Assembly (NCBI GenBank): GCA_025359965.1
Contig: JANYDC010000088.1
Location: 1 to 41,735, forward strand
Length of the DNA stretch: 41,735 nt
Source of the DNA: Pedosphaera sp.
GTDB lineage: Bacteria > Verrucomicrobiota > Verrucomicrobiia > Limisphaerales > SXQI01
Reading direction: 5' to 3'
Each line of letters starts with the position of its first letter. Position 1 is the first letter of the stretch. The notes below the pieces were generated by a model, which did not search any database, had not been told where the DNA came from, and saw only the letters and a program-made list of their open reading frames with translations. The position numbers and the translations under genes are program-made. Positions 40,166 to 41,735 of this stretch are shown piece after piece.

Positions 40166-41735
40166 TCAGCGCTTGACCCGGAAGAACCTGGCGTTGTCCA
40201 AGGCTTGAATTGTGGCAGGATTGGTGGTTCCCACATTTGACCACGTTGGGCTTTCTAATGTGAGTTTACTCTGCAATGTTCCGCCTGTCGGCGACCAGGA
40301 AATTGTGACAGACTGGCCGGCGGCTGCGGCGGACAGGATAGTATCCGAAGGCGGGGCTGGCGTGACCGCACCGCTAATGGTAATCACGCCACCGTCTCTA
40401 CCGGCCCTATAGTGAGCAACCACTCTGGATGCAGGGACAGCATTGGTGAAAATGGCGACTTCGTCCATTTCGCCAGTAAACCAGTTTCCGTTTAGATCAA
40501 AGCCCCCACCACCCCCGATGTGAACAAAGTAAGTAGAGGTTCCGTAGTTTGCCGTTGTGGTCCCGCCAGTAGCCGCGAGGTTTCCGTCGAAGTAGGTCTT
40601 AAGATTTGTACCGTCTGCGATGGTCGCTACATGATGCCATTGATCGTCTGGAAATGTGTAAGCCGTATCAAGGCTTCCACCACCTGGCGTCCAAATCTGG
40701 ATCACCCCCGGAGTAATAAACCCGTACTCAATGGCGTCATTCTGCCCGACAAGCGCCACACGATCCGGCCAGACCGTTTGATCCAGCGTGTTGGTTCGTC
40801 GGGGCTTCATCCAATATTCCAGAGTAAACGATGCGAGTCCTTGCAGGTATTGTTGGCGGGTGTCAACCCAATCGCTTACCCCATCAAATGTCGCACCTCG
40901 ATTGTTCGCAGAGAAACCCGCAAATTGAGGGGGTCTTGGGCCGGCGTCGCCTTTCGCTTCTCCAGCCGTGCCTCCTTCTCCTGGCGCGGCTTCGTCGCCA
41001 ATGGAATAAACACCATCTCCGACAACGCTTCCGATATTCGTGGCTACCGATCCGCTGATTTCCTCAAAACGATAATAAGCGACCGGTTTGTCGAAGAGAA
41101 TATTCTCCTCGTACGTTACTGGGTCAAAAGTGAATTTGATGGTGGTATTTCCAGCCACTGCGTTTCCCGAGATGTCGCGCACGCCTGTGATGGTGAGTGT
41201 GTTCTCCACGTTTGGGGTCAATGGTGCGGCTGTTGTTACGCTGACCGTGAAAGTGTTGGTGTTCAACACAGCGGAGGCTCCAGCAACCGTGCCGGGCGCA
41301 AAGCTGTAATTAGTGCCGGTTTGAGTTGAAGCCACTTCCAATCGCTCGTCAAACGTCAGATTCACAACGGTTCCAGCAGCGTTCACTGCGGTGACGGTCA
41401 CTGGTCGGGGTGGCGTCAAATCTGCCGTGACAGTAAGAATTCCGATGGCGCTGTTGGTGGTGGCGTCCCCTCCAATCAGACTTACTCTATACTGGCGACC
41501 AGATCGGTCGAGAGGCAGCAATGGTGTAGTGTATGTTGTGCCGTTTGCCCCGGGGATATTGGTAAAGGTCGAGCTGCCAGAGGGGGCTGTTTGCCATTGG
41601 TAATAAATGGGCGGCCTCACCCCTGAGTCATCGCCCAGATATCCTGAATCAGCGCCGATGCTGAAAGTGGCGGTACGAAATTGAACCGCTGTGGCGTTCT
41701 GCGGCGCATTGGTCACGTTGATGAAAGCACCGTTT
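40166..41735 (-). CDS. LamG-domain secreted protein, N-terminus beyond the window
   Basis: The C-terminal part, at least 520 residues, of a secreted protein. The frame stays open to the window edge, so the start lies outside; the GTG at 41716 is internal. Modules: an Ig-like segment (YYQWQTAPSGSSTFTNIPGA), a Big-type domain (DLTPPRPVTVTAVNAAGTVVNLTFDERL), a LamG/concanavalin-like lectin domain (about 225-435 counted from the GTG; AYYRFEE, ATFDGVSDWVD, FTLEYWMKP, WHHVATIADG, YFDG, GEMDEVAIF) and a short C-terminal domain ending QALDNARFFRVKR. Likely binds carbohydrate at or outside the cell surface. A strong terminator follows. Confidence 0.87.
   Translation of the reverse strand, partial: NGAFINVTNAPQNATAVQFRTATFSIGADSGYLGDDSGVRPPIYYQWQTAPSGSSTFTNIPGANGTTYTTPLLPLDRSGRQYRVSLIGGDATTNSAIGILTVTADLTPPRPVTVTAVNAAGTVVNLTFDERLEVASTQTGTNYSFAPGTVAGASAVLNTNTFTVSVTTAAPLTPNVENTLTITGVRDISGNAVAGNTTIKFTFDPVTYEENILFDKPVAYYRFEEISGSVATNIGSVVGDGVYSIGDEAAPGEGGTAGEAKGDAGPRPPQFAGFSANNRGATFDGVSDWVDTRQQYLQGLASFTLEYWMKPRRTNTLDQTVWPDRVALVGQNDAIEYGFITPGVIQIWTPGGGSLDTAYTFPDDQWHHVATIADGTNLKTYFDGNLAATGGTTTANYGTSTYFVHIGGGGGFDLNGNWFTGEMDEVAIFTNAVPASRVVAHYRAGRDGGVITISGAVTPAPPSDTILSAAAAGQSVTISWSPTGGTLQSKLTLESPTWSNVGTTNPATIQALDNARFFRVKR

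Noticed and set aside
1..41735. CRISPR arrays, tRNA or rRNA genes, insertion sequences
   Set aside because: None seen on reading both strands; no regularly spaced repeats, no cloverleaf-like sequence and no transposase-like protein.

Overview
The window looks like a piece of a Verrucomicrobiota chromosome, most likely Pedosphaera/Limisphaerales-like. This is inferred from family content, not from a marker gene: very large secreted lamin-tail/CotH and LamG proteins, prepilin-type proteins with a carboxy-terminal DG motif, a membrane-fused ECF sigma factor, and secreted proteins ending in a short domain with an F-Y/F-R signature. Base composition is moderately GC-rich. I see no rRNA, tRNA, CRISPR array or transposase.

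Layout. 1-6917: two convergent secreted proteins, a GH43-type glycosidase with carbohydrate-binding modules and a giant CotH/lamin-tail protein. 7150-9562: a defence patch with a ParD antitoxin, a truncated ParE toxin and an Eco29kI-like restriction endonuclease overlapping its C5-cytosine methyltransferase. 9638-14777: a lipoprotein esterase, then an SPFH protein with a C-terminal helix-turn-helix, a double zinc-ribbon membrane protein, a small lipoprotein and an unknown membrane protein. 14778-15480 is a scar in which the end of a second fic gene is joined to a broken copy of the small lipoprotein gene. 15481-18214: a prepilin-like protein, then (minus strand) a class II Fic protein with a closely coupled partner resembling the ribosomal L7/L12 C-terminal domain, preceded by an operator-like repeat cluster. 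18218-22516: minus-strand genes for a membrane-fused sigma factor, a SIMPL protein, MsrB and TerC. 22645-26790: GlnD and a CCA-adding-type tRNA nucleotidyltransferase, overlapping tail to tail.

26921-31534: an alanine-rich exported protein with its own promoter and terminator, then a TonB-ExbB-ExbD operon and an MFS transporter. 31542-33828: a TVP38/TMEM64 membrane protein and a mercuric-reductase-like flavoprotein. 34047-35091: a lipoprotein and a DUF1877 protein. 35309-39764: a PQQ-type beta-propeller protein, an omega-amidase-type nitrilase and an exported right-handed beta-helix protein with a palindromic operator at its start. 39775-40165: a prepilin gene remnant and a terminator. 40166-41735: the C-terminal part of a LamG protein that runs off the window.

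Taken together, the edges encode extracellular polysaccharide handling (GH43, beta-helix, LamG, CotH proteins) supported by TonB-dependent energy transduction. The centre holds nitrogen regulation, tRNA maturation, and envelope and stress functions, plus a mobile defence patch. The parts most likely to be undescribed are the Fic plus L7/L12-like pair with its repeat operator, the SPFH-HTH/zinc-ribbon membrane module, and the chimeric scar that carries relics of both loci.
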